This document shows positions 1 to 10,741 of a stretch of 64,000 nt of DNA, piece by piece; position 1 is the first letter of the stretch; the number at the start of each line of letters is the position of its first letter. The stretch is from Letharia columbiana (lineage: Eukaryota; Ascomycota; Lecanoromycetes; Lecanorales; Parmeliaceae): positions 496,001-560,000 of the forward strand of contig NW_023501060.1 of the NCBI RefSeq assembly GCF_014066305.1, in the 5' to 3' direction. The notes under the pieces are model-generated. The model did not search any database and was not told the origin of the DNA. It worked only from the letters and a program-made list of their open reading frames with translations. Position numbers and translations under genes: made by a program.

Positions 1-49
1 CCAACCAAATATCTCGGATTCTGGGTACGCAACCACTATCTACTACCTC

Positions 50-1442
50 CTAGAATGGGTATCTCCCATTCTCATCATCCTCTGTCGTGATTCCTTCCTC
101 AAGCTGCCGCTTGTGCTCTCCATCGAGATATTCCAGCAGGACATCCTGATACCTCTCCTTCCCCTTGTACTTCGAGACGTCGTCTCCCCAGCTTCTTACA
201 GCACTCGCCAATCTCCCAGGAACACCAGGCTCCTTGGCAATCGCAGTGACAGGCTCGAAATAGGTTCTAATGGTAAACACAACGCCTCCACTACGCGGCA
301 AACGTCGCAGAGACTGCCTCTCGCTTCTAAAATGGTGATGTTCGATCGTTTTATCTTTTGCCGCAGTACTCCATCCTGCAGCTTGTAGACCATCCCCATC
401 CTCGGGGCCTATGCTATGGCTCCAGGCCAAGTCATCATCAACCTGCATGAAGTAGTTGTTCCGTAATACAGGATTATCGCATTTAATTCTTCGAAAGAAA
501 TTAGTCATGCCCTTTTCGAGCTTGGTCTTGAAGCCAGGAACGTCGCCGCTCGTGTGAATCTCGGACAGAGGCATGCCGAATTTGTCGCTGAGGCGCCTAG
601 ATCATACATTAGCAGAAATCTTGTCACGGGCCGGCCCAGTCAGGCCACGAACCAAAACCCAGCAAGCAGGATAGCTCCTGCCAGAAGATAGTATTGCCCG
701 TCCGGCTTCTCGAACATTATAGCTAGATCATCTTGTACGAGTCGGGCACAGATTGCCATAGGGTCCTCTGGGAGGGGGCGTTGGAGAATGTTGAACGTTT
801 CACCCGTGGCGAGGTTGTCCAGACCCACGACAGTCTTGCGATAGAGGGTGGGGTATCGCTGAGAGAGGTAATCGCAGCTATGGAAGCAAGGTCAGTTACC
901 AGGCCCATGATACAGGGATTTTGATGCACTTACAGTTCTTCAAGGAGCTCCACAGCACCATCATATGCCTCAGGCGCTGTACGACAGCATTTCTCGCCTC
1001 TTTCTTCTATCCTCCGTGCTTTGTCGGCATGGAATTTCAGGTAATGATTATCCAGCTCGATCCAGTCATCCCATTGCATCGTCCGCAGACCCATAGTGAT
1101 GTGGTACGGGCCATGCCTGAATGGTCTATATGGCAGCGGGTCTGTCTTGTGTACGTCCCAGGCCGGGTAGGGAATTGCTTCCGGTCGTTTAAATTCAACA
1201 GGTGTCCATACTCCAGGAGCCTTAGATATATTTCCTTTCCTGGGAATGGGTTTCTCGAGATCCGGTGACTTTTCCCTCCGTACAATTGACTTGTTGCGCT
1301 TGATCCACTTGGTGGCCAGAAGCCAAGCGAATAAGACGGCAACAATTCCAGCATACAAGAATTGTCTTGCATTCGTAGCGATCAACGTGGTGAATCCGTC
1401 AGCAGGCCTTTCCGCAGTCCAGAGAAGAAATTCCGATGCCAT
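50..1442 (-). CDS. HRQ family (DUF3445) membrane-anchored protein
   Basis: Three exons, complement(join(50..596,653..877,934..1442)), give 426 residues; all junctions are GT..AG and keep phase. A hydrophobic segment at about residues 27-47, followed by basic residues, suggests an N-terminal membrane anchor. The rest reads as the DUF3445/HRQ family, with recognisable stretches such as GFWRLSDKFGMPL, HTSGDVP and RNNYFMQVDDDLAW. Bacterial members of this family are heme-dependent oxidative N-demethylases; the substrate of the fungal proteins is not known to me, so the enzymatic role here is inferred from the family only. The start is the first ATG of exon 1 and puts the membrane anchor at the N terminus. 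It lies in tandem with ALG9, with a 413-nt gap. Family call is firm, function is not. Confidence 0.85.
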
Positions 1443-1855
1443 TGGAGCACAAGACCAACGCGGAATGCTAATGGATCGTACCGGAGGGTGCTGTCTTGAT
1501 ATCCAAAGGGATCAGCGGAATTTCCAACTTCTCGAACAGAATGAAGAGAATCATTCTAATTGAATAGAACCATTAGTTGTCAAACTTGAGATTACGGGCA
1601 AACATTGGAATGATTCAAACGTGGGGTAGACAGACGAGCTAAGGGTGAGAGCAAAACGCGTGGAAAGATTAGGCGGACAGATATCTTGCAGCTGGAAATC
1701 CGCACCGTTTTTGGTTAGTAGCTATTGATTCGTGTCCCAAAGATCAATTATCCACAGTCAAACTTGATTGCTCTTCGCTCGGGGACCTCTTTGCCCAAAT
1801 GGTGATAAGAGACAAATAGTATTGCGCAACGTAGTTGAGCGATCGGGCCAGGGAC
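1443..1855. other. intergenic spacer, HRQ gene / ALG9
   Basis: The stretch is the 5' side of the HRQ gene and the 3' side of ALG9. I see no gene or repeat in it. Confidence 0.6.
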
Positions 1856-3771
1856 TCAAGCAGTGGCCGACTTTCGCCGTAACAGACAATACCTGCCCCA
1901 TTTTCTTCGAAACTTCGCTGGAATGAGTTCCCAGTCAGGTAACCAGAGGATGCGACCCAATGGATGGGTTTGCGAGGAGTCGAGAAACTTATGGCACAGT
2001 ATTTGCTCCCAGTTCTTCCCATCGACGATATAATTCGGCTCCAGCATCGAATACTCGGATCCAGGGAAGGTCGAATCCACCATGAACGAGCAATGACCAA
2101 CATCGACCTACAGAAGTTAGCAGGCGAGGCAAAATTGAAACGAGATGGGAGGCATACGTGCTTGCCCGGATCTTCAATATTCTGATTGTTCATACCAGGA
2201 GGTATAAGCCATGTAGGAAGGATTCCAGAGACGGTCCCTCCTTCGCTGAATTCGCCAGGAAGCAAGCCATCAAAGGCGCTCTTGACGAACTTGGGTCGCA
2301 TGTTCTTTGGCAGAAAGTAAGATGAAGGAAACCGATACCATTCTTTTCCCAGGCAGACGTTGCCTTGCATGTCGGCGTATTCTGGGCTCTGCAATGGTTT
2401 GTATATTTCGAGAGGGGCGCTATACGCGCTCACGGTTCCCAAGGTCCTCAAAATTCCAACGGTAGCAATGGCAAGCACAAAACCGCTAACGAGGGCCAAT
2501 TTTACCTTTGCTGAACATTTGCCAATAACGCTTTTTGGGCTCAGATGTCCCAAGTAATTGAGCACAGTGTGCAAGGCTATGGCAGCGTTTAGGCAAAGAA
2601 AAGGATACGCGGGATACATGAATCTCTCCTCTTTGTGAGATTGGGCAGAGAAAATGGTAAGCCACATATAGAATGGAGTACTGATCATCATGCTTCTCAA
2701 GGTTGTCCATCTTGTCGAGGACAGACGAGTAAATAGAAGCTGCAGCCCAAGAAGCGGTCCGGCACACATACCAAGCAGAAACCATGCATTAAAATTCAAA
2801 AGTAGATTGCGGATATAGAAGTGCCAGGGTTCAGTTCCAAAGATATCGGGCCCGCGTGATGAGCCACTGAGGATGTTGTAGGATACAATGCGCCAAGGGA
2901 CAAACACAAGCTTGCCGTAGAATAACAGATCGACAGCCAACTGAAGAGACTACACAGGTCAGCACGTGTTGCTGCCGACAGAGCTCGGAGGGGAGGAACC
3001 CACCACTATGGCCAAGGTCCTCAACACACCACCGAGGACCCTGGATGCTACCCCGTTTATATCGGAAGTCCGCTTTAGACATGCCAATTCGTCAGGAACG
3101 AACGGCAGAATGAGAGCTGCGGAGAATGGCCACCCGACAGTTGCTCCAATGCCAAACCACATGATTCCCTCGGTGGTTTTCAATCCATTTTTGACGTACA
3201 TGAACGCTGCTGCGCCCATCATTGCGGTATACATCGCAAAACTTGAAGGCAGGTACGCCACTGATGCATGGAACATCCCAGAACTTGATACCATAGCGAG
3301 CAAGAAGATCACAGCAATCCTCGGATTCATTGTCTGTGAAATGGTAGAGAATAGGCGCGTCTCACAGCCTGCGCAGATCGATCCGAGCACCCCACGAACA
3401 AAGTAGAACTCGAAGACCTTCTTCGAAACGAAGACAGCCGCAACTTTGCTAGGTATTGCATGGATCAAGGCGTATAGCCAGCTTCGAATGGCATACTCGG
3501 GCGAGTACTCCCAAGTCTGTAGGCCGAACCCATGGACAATGTAGTGCGTTGGTTCCCAGTAATTGAACACTTCGTCACAGTCCTGTATAGGGGCGTATGT
3601 AGAGGCTAGCAGATTGACGGCTAGAAATACGCAGAAGGCGGCGCCTGAGGATAGATCGAAAGTGTGGCTCATTTCAGAATTTGACGAAGGCGAGGATCGC
3701 ATCAATGTTTTGCCGTTTGGTATAGCCCCGATATTCTTCTTCTGACCGAAGACAGGTGCGACACCCTCCAT
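1856..3771 (-). CDS. ALG9: Dolichyl-P-mannose alpha-1,2-mannosyltransferase ALG9
   Basis: Three exons, complement(join(1856..2107,2158..2949,3004..3771)), give 603 residues. The protein is a multispanning GT-C family mannosyltransferase of the ER membrane. It adds alpha-1,2-mannoses to the lumenal lipid-linked oligosaccharide used for N-glycosylation. Supporting stretches are the N-terminal QDCDEVFNYWEPTHY with the acidic GT-C loop residues, GTEPWHFYIRNLLLNFN in the middle, and SHKEERFMYPAYPF. The C-terminal domain contains CSFMVDSTFP and ends in KWGRYCLLRR. The start at 3771 is the first ATG; the open frame upstream has only a GTG. Length fits fungal ALG9. The second intron has a good branch site (CTAAC). 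No damage is seen. Confidence 0.93.
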
Positions 3772-4095
3772 GACGTCCACTGTCGTCCTTTATAGTAGGA
3801 AGGAGCAAATGAAGTACTTGTTCTGAGAATAAGAGCGCCGAGAGCAGGGGTCCAGTCTAGCGCGCCAAGATATCTGCTTTCTTCCGTCCTTTTTGCTATG
3901 TAAGTCGAAAGACAAAGACCTGGCGCTTTCACTCCAACAGGACATCGAAGCCTTATATCATTGTTTATAATAATGACGTCTTCATAAAACGATGATATAC
4001 TACGATTTCTTCTACCACTATGTTGTACGTGACCCAATATTGAGCTACCTCCGTACTTCTTCAGACAACATGTCTTCTATAAGCCTCTATACTCT
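3772..4095. other. upstream region of ALG9
   Basis: Region between the ALG9 start and the 3' end of the decayed gene at 4.1-5.0 kb. It should hold the ALG9 promoter; no distinct element recognised. Confidence 0.4.
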
Positions 4096-5008
4096 TCATC
4101 GTTTGCTCAAACCCATTGAGAGATCCTCGAGAACAGCTCTTGGCTCATGTAGATCTACCGGAGCGAGTTGGCGAACGAGCAGCTCCTAGTCCCACTCCTG
4201 CTCAAGTGGATTGGATGCTTCTTTGTGTGCAACGGCATCTGGCTCGAGGTCCCATAGCCATGATAGATAACCCTGCGCGAGTGCTTCGTGCCAAGCCGTG
4301 GGAGAACTATGAGCCGTGCACTCTAGAGATAAAATCCTGATCCAAGGAAGCTCGGAGATCTCTGACGAAGAAGATTTGAATTCTGCCGCAGGTAGCGTTT
4401 GCAGTTGCGAGAGAATTAATTTTTCATGTCTGGAATATCTTCAGGGTCTGCTTGAAAGTGCTGAAAGCCGTCATTTATATCATTACTATCAAGTCAAGGC
4501 GCGCCTTGAGATCACTGCCAGGCTGCCATACCAGTTCCTGGAAACGCCAGTTATCACCATAGGCCTGCGCGTTGTAGATGTTACAAATCGGCCCAAAAAA
4601 AATTCTCGCTGGCTTTGCCGAGAAGACTTTTCAAAACTTGCCATAGATGCTGCATCGAATCTTCTACGCTCCTGTGAGATGCAGCTTCTTGGGTAGCCAT
4701 AGCTCTCTTAGCGAGGGACACAAGTTTTGTGTGGCTTGGAATGTACAATGGCCTCGGCGATGGTACGACTGAGCCAGACTTATCGCATGCAGTGATAGCT
4801 TCTTCGTTCTCCAAGACCTCAACACGCGGGCCTCCTTTGTTCCTCGCCGGAAGCTCGCGGATTTCGGTATTCGGAGACTCGGTGCTCGAGTGCAATAGCA
4901 CTGTCCGTGAAAGCCAGCTGTGGTCAAGGTGATTCCAACTGTCAGCGAAGGCTCGATTGGACCGTCACAGATGGCGCAGTAGAATGTATACTCGTTGATG
5001 AATGTCAT
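4096..5008 (-). pseudogene. Decayed fungal F-box-type protein gene
   Basis: Read on the minus strand, the stretch keeps pieces of a fungal protein in order but in different frames. It starts with ATG at 5008 (MTFINEYTFYCAICDGPIEP). A long open piece follows at about 4900-4620, then PICNIYNAQAYGDNWRFQEL, then ISELPWIRILSLEC, then YLSWLWDLEPDAV and finally EQEWD-stop-ELLVRQLAPVDLHEP. The stop at 4186-4188 is TAG at a position where the flanking pattern (WDWELLVRQL in intact fungal relatives, from memory) expects TGG. An A/T-tract near 4610 coincides with another loss of frame. The pieces resemble a Pezizomycotina F-box-containing family that starts with a Cys-x2-Cys motif. The family assignment is an inference; decay is seen directly. 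Confidence 0.5.
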
Positions 5009-6610
5009 AGCTGCAACGAATCTGTCGACGCAAGTTCGTCTAATTCTCAGGGTTCGATCTTACTATCTCTTTTCGATTTTGGAGAAAAGCTTCAATTTGC
5101 TTGTGACTGAGTGATAGGAAAGTTGTACAAGTGCAGAAAGGGTTTTATTCAGCCACGTAGTGCACCTTGCTTACAGTCCGTGCAGAAGCGCTGGGTGAAT
5201 GCGGCGAGATTCCACGGCGGCAACGCAAATGTTTTGAAGATCATGCATAATGGCACGAGGAACTTGCTGGTGTTCCTGATTTTGGAAAGTGGCCTTTGGG
5301 TAAATTTACATTTGATGGAAGGGGAACAGGGTAGAGTAAACATACACTATTGAAACACAAGGCATTCTCAGCTCATTTGCTGATGTGGCCCAGCCCAATG
5401 CAGAGGGAAGGGATGAGGCAAGTGGCAACTGGCGAGTCCCGAATCAGCAGTATTTCTCCCACTCACTTTACAACATCATGTAGGCTGGCTTCGAGTTCAG
5501 GGATTTGAAACTGTCAGGATGAAGAGGGAAATTCCACGGTACCAGTATCTTGCAGTGCGCTTCGGCCTGTTGTACGTTATAAGACCATGGACCATGCTAT
5601 CATGAGTGATGCCATATTCCATCATGTAAGCTCCTCCCTTGGTTGAGATTTGTTCTATGGATTGCGAATAACCTGCGTGCATCTGCTAGGTCTACTGTAG
5701 AGTTTGGAGGCGTACTTGTCATGCTGGTGAGATTAATATGGCTATTGTGGAAGAAGCTCCAACGTGGTTGAGCTCGAAGCAATGAGGACTGTACCTTGAT
5801 TTCAGGTACCGATTCTGCCTTGACCTCCCAGTATAATGATACCAGTGCGGTAGAAAGGCTAGTGAGTAGGGCTGTGTAAGCTCATGTAAAGAGGTAGAGG
5901 CAAATGCAAAACAAGATCAATGCAGCAATGAAATCAAAGTGATTGTAAGTCTTGCTTCGACTTTTTTTGCCTCAAATTTTAAAACTTGTTCGATTTCTTT
6001 TCTCGAACATATTAGGCATTAATCGAAATCGGGTCGTAATCTCGATTGTGTTCGCATAATTCTTTGATTTCTAAACAACGGATTTTAATCAACAATGTTT
6101 TCCTGCAGTCAGATGTTCGTGCCGATGCTAATTTAGATGATACACTGTACTTCCTACCAGTGGAATCAATGTCTTCCAAATTGGCCGCCATTGCGTCTTT
6201 AGTTGCGCACTTAGAAGGTTTGTCGATGATCCTTATGAGGTCCTACTCTCTTTTTTTCTTGGTAAAACCTCCCGCATGCGTTTCACGGATTCGAGTTACG
6301 GTTGCGCTAAAGCGCTTCGGTATATCTGCCTTGGTAGCCTGATACTGGCCTGACACTGTCTAAGTGCTCGCAACTTGCCCGCCGTTTGAGTATTGAGTCA
6401 ATCATCAAGTGAATGAACGGACTTCGGAGGGTGGGAGAAAAAACCAGCCTCAGAGAACATGCTGTACTCGAGACAGGAGACATTTATCCTCCTCCTTGGA
6501 AATGAATAATTACCAGTTTAATGAAACGCTCGGTGAGGGGAACTTTCTAGGTCAGACCACCTACGGGACTGGTCTTTTCTATGATTGTATCACAAGTCGC
6601 CACGAAGGCC
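5009..6610. other. intergenic, no gene recognised
   Basis: About 1.6 kb with only short open frames in all six phases and no family similarity that I can see. It contains T-rich tracts near 5960-6000. It separates a decayed gene from the secreted-protein candidate. Confidence 0.5.
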
Positions 6611-6618
6611 TATATAAG
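6611..6618 (+). promoter_or_regulatory. TATA box of the secreted-protein candidate
   Basis: TATATAAG stands 6 nt before the only in-frame ATG (6624) of the following gene. If it is used, transcription would probably begin at or after that ATG, so the start codon of the gene is uncertain. Confidence 0.45.
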
Positions 6619-6623
6619 TCTAC

Positions 6624-7263
6624 ATGAGGCCCTACAACAATCTTGCTCATCATTCATCGTCCATCCACTATCATCATATCGCAGCGGTATCGTCACACGT
6701 TCTATATCGCAAGTCACACCTCGCATCCTTCACTATCTATGTCACCGCACTCGCCGTCCTCCTCCCAACCCTACTGCTCCACAGCTACTATGCCCGTGCC
6801 GACACACTCCCTGACGGCACAATCTATTGGATAACCAGCTCCACCTCACCTGATGCTCCCGTTCAGAGCCAGCATGTCACGGCTTGCCAAAACAACACGG
6901 TCACCGCCACTCCTCTAAATCAAACGTATATCGACGGCATGTAAAGTGGTCTTAAGGTCTACAGCCACAGCCAGAAGGCAGCTGGGCCGGCCTCGAGTGC
7001 TCGGGTTTCGGTGAAGGGTACTTCCGAGGGGCGAGCAACAGTAGCGCAGATTGCTCGGCGGCTTGCTATGAATGCTTACAGACCAGTCTTGAGATACGCA
7101 ATGGTGCTTGGGGACATGACGCGCAGGGTTACTCGTTGAGTGGTGGGCCGGGTAGGTTTACAAGTAAGTATGCGCCACGGGTGTGCTGGACCAAGTTTCA
7201 TGCGAGTCAATTAATATCGAGTTAGAAATGATCATTATGGTGGAGACTTCATTATCGTCTTGT
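6624..7263 (+). CDS. Candidate small secreted cysteine-containing protein
   Basis: No single open frame covers this gene. Joining 6624..6940, 6982..7163 and 7222..7263 through GTAAAG..CAG (41 nt) and GTAAGT..GAG (58 nt) introns restores one frame of 180 codons (179 residues). A long hydrophobic segment at about residues 36-52 ends in HSYYARA and could be a signal peptide behind an unusually long N-region. The mature part has Cys in TACQNN, LECSGFG, ADCSAACYECL and ends GRFTIRNDHYGGDFIIVL. There are several Asn-glycosylation sequons (NNT, NQT, NSS). I do not recognise the family. The first intron is at the short limit for fungi and the start is uncertain because a TATA box lies just upstream. 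An alternative is a decayed gene with frameshifts. Confidence 0.45.
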
Positions 7264-7638
7264 AAAGATCTGGGAAGACTGTGATGTTGTATCTTCATTG
7301 AATAAGAACCGTTGAACCAAAAACTAGTAGCTTAAAAACATCTACTTTACTGCATTGGATTCAGGCATGGAGCATTTGATCGTTCAAGTTGTACAGATCT
7401 TATATGGGTATTTATACCGTTGACTGGCGCCTTTTACTCATAGATGTCTTGGCACCTAGGGCTTAACCCTACTTTAAAGAGCGGCAGCCAAGATGTCTAT
7501 CAACTTTTTTTTTGAAGTTTCTACGTCTGTCAGCGCAATGTGCGCTTTAGCTGATTCGAGTCCAAAGAAGCTCAAGCGGTGAGACTGTCAGGCGGTCTAC
7601 TACTCGCTCCTATTCGGTAGTGCTTATATCCTATCGAA
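7264..7638. other. intergenic, NAF1 upstream region
   Basis: No gene seen. It holds the 3' side of the secreted-protein candidate and the promoter side of NAF1, with a T9 tract near 7505. Confidence 0.5.
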
Positions 7639-10242
7639 ATGGACCGATCTGCAGACTTCGAGATGCCATCGCCAAAGAGATTTCGACTAGAAGCTCCAGA
7701 ACGTGATCGGGCCGCTGATCCAGCTACGCCGGTTGACGATATGGATGACATGTACGGTACGCTGCCAGTGCAGCCTCACAGTCCTACCAGTAGCTCCGGT
7801 GTTCTTGCACCAGCCTTCGGCAAAATCGCGTCTCCAATAGATCAAAAGCTATTCCAGCTCCCTGGTCTGGGAATGTTCAATGAGGATCCCGCCTATTCGC
7901 TCGAGGTTCCCCAACAGCAGTCGCAATCCTACTCATCCTTCTCAGAGGCAGATCAGGGCTCTTCAACAGGGAATGTGAAGGATATGGAGCCAGGAGATGA
8001 GGAAAAGCTTCATGTCAATGGCTGGCCTGACGTGGCCGTAGACGACGAGCGCATTGTCGATATCCAGACCATCGAAGCTGAAAATACCTCCTCTAACGCT
8101 AGCGAGATCCTTGTGGACGGGAATGCTACAGGAACTGCGAAATCTGAAGTACGGGTACCGGAAGCAAAGGCGCCAGTTTGTCAGGAAGTGACACGCTCAG
8201 GATCAGAGCTAGCACAAGCTGCACTTTACTGGCATTCTTCAGGAACTCTCGTTGACAACGGAGTTTGGCACGGAAAACTTTCGATCGAGAACGCACCGTT
8301 AATGACCCTAGACCCCAATACTACCAGAGGAGGAACCCATGCAGAAGTCTTACAAAACAAGGATGTTGGCCGAAATGGTGAGAATATTCAGGGAGAGTTG
8401 TTCTCGGGAGCGAGGCCTGTCTTTGAACAGAGCGAGAAGAAGATATCTATAGAACAAACCTCCGAAGGACTGGCCGAGGCCAAGGACGAAAACGAAGAAG
8501 CGGAATTTGAATTAGATTCTTCTCCGCTTGAATCTGATTCATCCTCGGATGACTCTACAGATGCTTCTTCGTCGGATGACAGCGATGCTGACGACTACGA
8601 GATGCTGAGTCCAGCAGAGCAAGCTCGCAGGCTAATGGCAGAAGACGGGGGATCGGGCGATGATGGCAAAGGACAAGGACGGAAAGCTGTTGCAGAAGTA
8701 CCACGGACGCTAAATGAGAAGCCAGACGAGTTGGTGCCAAAGCCGAGTGTCATGGTCACGCAGGACATGAAGATCGAGGAACTAGGTCTCGTTGAGAATA
8801 CCGTCGAGAACTTGGCTGTGATTAAAGCGAACACTTCTGGAGAATATCAGGTTCTAGAATCTGGATCCTTGCTCTGTCTCCAGGATAGGTCTGTGATAGG
8901 AGTCGTGTCAGAGACTCTGGGCCGAGTTCAGCAACCCTATTACTCCGTACGCTTTACCAATGCGACAGCTATTGCCGAAGCAGGAATCGGCAAGAACACA
9001 AAGATCTTCTACGTTGCACAGCACTCTACGACCGTTTTCACACAGCCATTGAAAGCTTTCAAAGGCTCGGACGCCTCCAATTTGCACGATGAAGAGGTCG
9101 GGGACGATGAGCTTGAGTTCTCAGACGATGAAGCTGAAGCCGAGCATAGGCGGCACGTGAAACAACAGCGAATGGCGAAGCGCAATGCTCGAGACGGCCA
9201 GCCAGACGGGTTCACTCGTGGACCACAGCAGCAACCTGGCGGGCCTGGCCCTCGTCTCAACGGTGGCTTACATCCGGTTCAAGAACATCCTCCGAACTCT
9301 GCAGAGGCTGCTCTGAACTATGACGATGCTGATGGCATGAACGTTGACGATAACGTGGATGAAGATGGCCTATACACGCCTCTAACAAGACCTTCTAACC
9401 TTCACGAAATACTCTCCGGCAAAGCACCGCCGATGGACCCTCACACCAGGCGTGGAAACACCAACAGAGGTCGTGGCGGGGCCAGAGGCGGCAACAGAGG
9501 CAGAGGAGATAATCGAGGCAGAGGAGACAATCGAGGCAGAGGCGGCAACCGTGGGATGCGAGACTCAGAGCGAGGGAAACAAACCCGAAAAGACCACGGG
9601 AACCGTGATGGGAAAGGTCAAACCCATGGGCATCCCAGCCCCCCAACGCCTCAAACAATCGGCTTTAGCCATCCTCAAACCAATGGCCTCCCACCACGTC
9701 CTCGCCCTGAGACCATTGGCTACCAACGGTCTACTCATCAAGGAAACGGCTTCCCTCACCCTCCGCCGCCGCAGTCGCCAATTCCTTCGCCAGCCTATCA
9801 AACCCAACAGCAACCCCAGTCCCACACTCACCCAGGCTACCCATCGCAATATCCAAACGCCTACAACCAATCCTATTTCCAACCACCACCACACCAGCCC
9901 TACCCTTCCCACTACCCCCAACAGAACCACTCCCAGTACCACCAGCCCCAGCAATCTATATCACGCCAAGGCTACATGCAACAATTCGCACCCCAACCCG
10001 ATGTGTCATTTCCCCCTCGACCGCAGTACCCGCCCGCTATCCTTCCAGGCGCGCACATCAACCCGAACTTTTTCAAGCAGCAGGGGCAATCTTCGTCGTC
10101 TCAGGGTTGGCAGCAGGGATATCATCAGCAGCAGCAACAGCACGCGTCTCCCGCCGATAATATCACGGGTCCAGCAGGAGCAGTGTCCGACGCGGCGAGA
10201 TTGCAGGACTTGCTGAGAGGTTTGGGCCGAAACGGTGGCTAG
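7639..10242 (+). CDS. NAF1: H/ACA ribonucleoprotein assembly factor NAF1
   Basis: A single exon of 867 residues. NAF1 is the nuclear assembly factor that holds the place of Gar1 on nascent H/ACA snoRNPs. The N-terminal half is acidic and low in complexity (a run of Asp/Ser at about 295-325). The conserved Gar1/Naf1 beta-barrel is at about residues 385-475, with SGSLLCLQDRSVIGVVSETL, GRVQQPYYSVRF and GKNTKIFYV. It is followed by an acidic DDELEFSDDEAEAE stretch. The C-terminal third has an RG/RGG block (about 610-650) and a Pro/Gln-rich tail. The start is the first ATG and there is no intron signal. It is longer than yeast Naf1 because of the disordered tail, as is usual in filamentous fungi. 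Confidence 0.9.
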   Translation: MDRSADFEMPSPKRFRLEAPERDRAADPATPVDDMDDMYGTLPVQPHSPTSSSGVLAPAFGKIASPIDQKLFQLPGLGMFNEDPAYSLEVPQQQSQSYSSFSEADQGSSTGNVKDMEPGDEEKLHVNGWPDVAVDDERIVDIQTIEAENTSSNASEILVDGNATGTAKSEVRVPEAKAPVCQEVTRSGSELAQAALYWHSSGTLVDNGVWHGKLSIENAPLMTLDPNTTRGGTHAEVLQNKDVGRNGENIQGELFSGARPVFEQSEKKISIEQTSEGLAEAKDENEEAEFELDSSPLESDSSSDDSTDASSSDDSDADDYEMLSPAEQARRLMAEDGGSGDDGKGQGRKAVAEVPRTLNEKPDELVPKPSVMVTQDMKIEELGLVENTVENLAVIKANTSGEYQVLESGSLLCLQDRSVIGVVSETLGRVQQPYYSVRFTNATAIAEAGIGKNTKIFYVAQHSTTVFTQPLKAFKGSDASNLHDEEVGDDELEFSDDEAEAEHRRHVKQQRMAKRNARDGQPDGFTRGPQQQPGGPGPRLNGGLHPVQEHPPNSAEAALNYDDADGMNVDDNVDEDGLYTPLTRPSNLHEILSGKAPPMDPHTRRGNTNRGRGGARGGNRGRGDNRGRGDNRGRGGNRGMRDSERGKQTRKDHGNRDGKGQTHGHPSPPTPQTIGFSHPQTNGLPPRPRPETIGYQRSTHQGNGFPHPPPPQSPIPSPAYQTQQQPQSHTHPGYPSQYPNAYNQSYFQPPPHQPYPSHYPQQNHSQYHQPQQSISRQGYMQQFAPQPDVSFPPRPQYPPAILPGAHINPNFFKQQGQSSSSQGWQQGYHQQQQQHASPADNITGPAGAVSDAARLQDLLRGLGRNGG

Positions 10243-10741
10243 TCATGATAGAATAGTTCGTATAGAGGTAATCAACACTTGGCTACGAGCAGAGTGCAGT
10301 GCACGCGAGTGTAGAAAGAGCAATCAGTCTCTAAGGCGTACATTATGTGATTATACTATTTACTATTTGGTCGTACAAAACATCAGGCATGCTCGAACCC
10401 ATAGATGGAAGGGTGAGTGAAGCGCAAGGTTGAAAGATAAACAAATCCGTGGTATCGTGCATGCATGAGTCCTTTTTTTGCAATGCTGCTCAAAAGAAAA
10501 GGAAAAACACCGAGATGTCAGGAGCCCCGACAGAAGAAATGAAGATGTGCATACAAAGTTCCTTCCAACAGCCATTACGTCTCTCCCTTCTTGTATCCTT
10601 TCGACCAAAGTGTAAAGTCTTGCAAGCTTTTCCCGTAAACGCCTCGCTTGCTATCCTTGCATTAAAGCGTGATGCATGCATGATAATGTCGGTCCAGCCA
10701 ATGAAAAACAGTAATGGAAAAGTCTGCATGATATTGCCGGA
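10243..10741. other. convergent 3' intergenic region
   Basis: Lies between the stop codons of the convergent NAF1 and C2H2 genes. Only 3' UTR-like sequence is seen. Confidence 0.5.

Noticed and set aside
4316..4696. Plus-strand open frame overlapping the decayed F-box-type gene
   Set aside because: The minus strand carries connected, family-like pieces over the same bases, so the plus-strand frame is taken as an accident.
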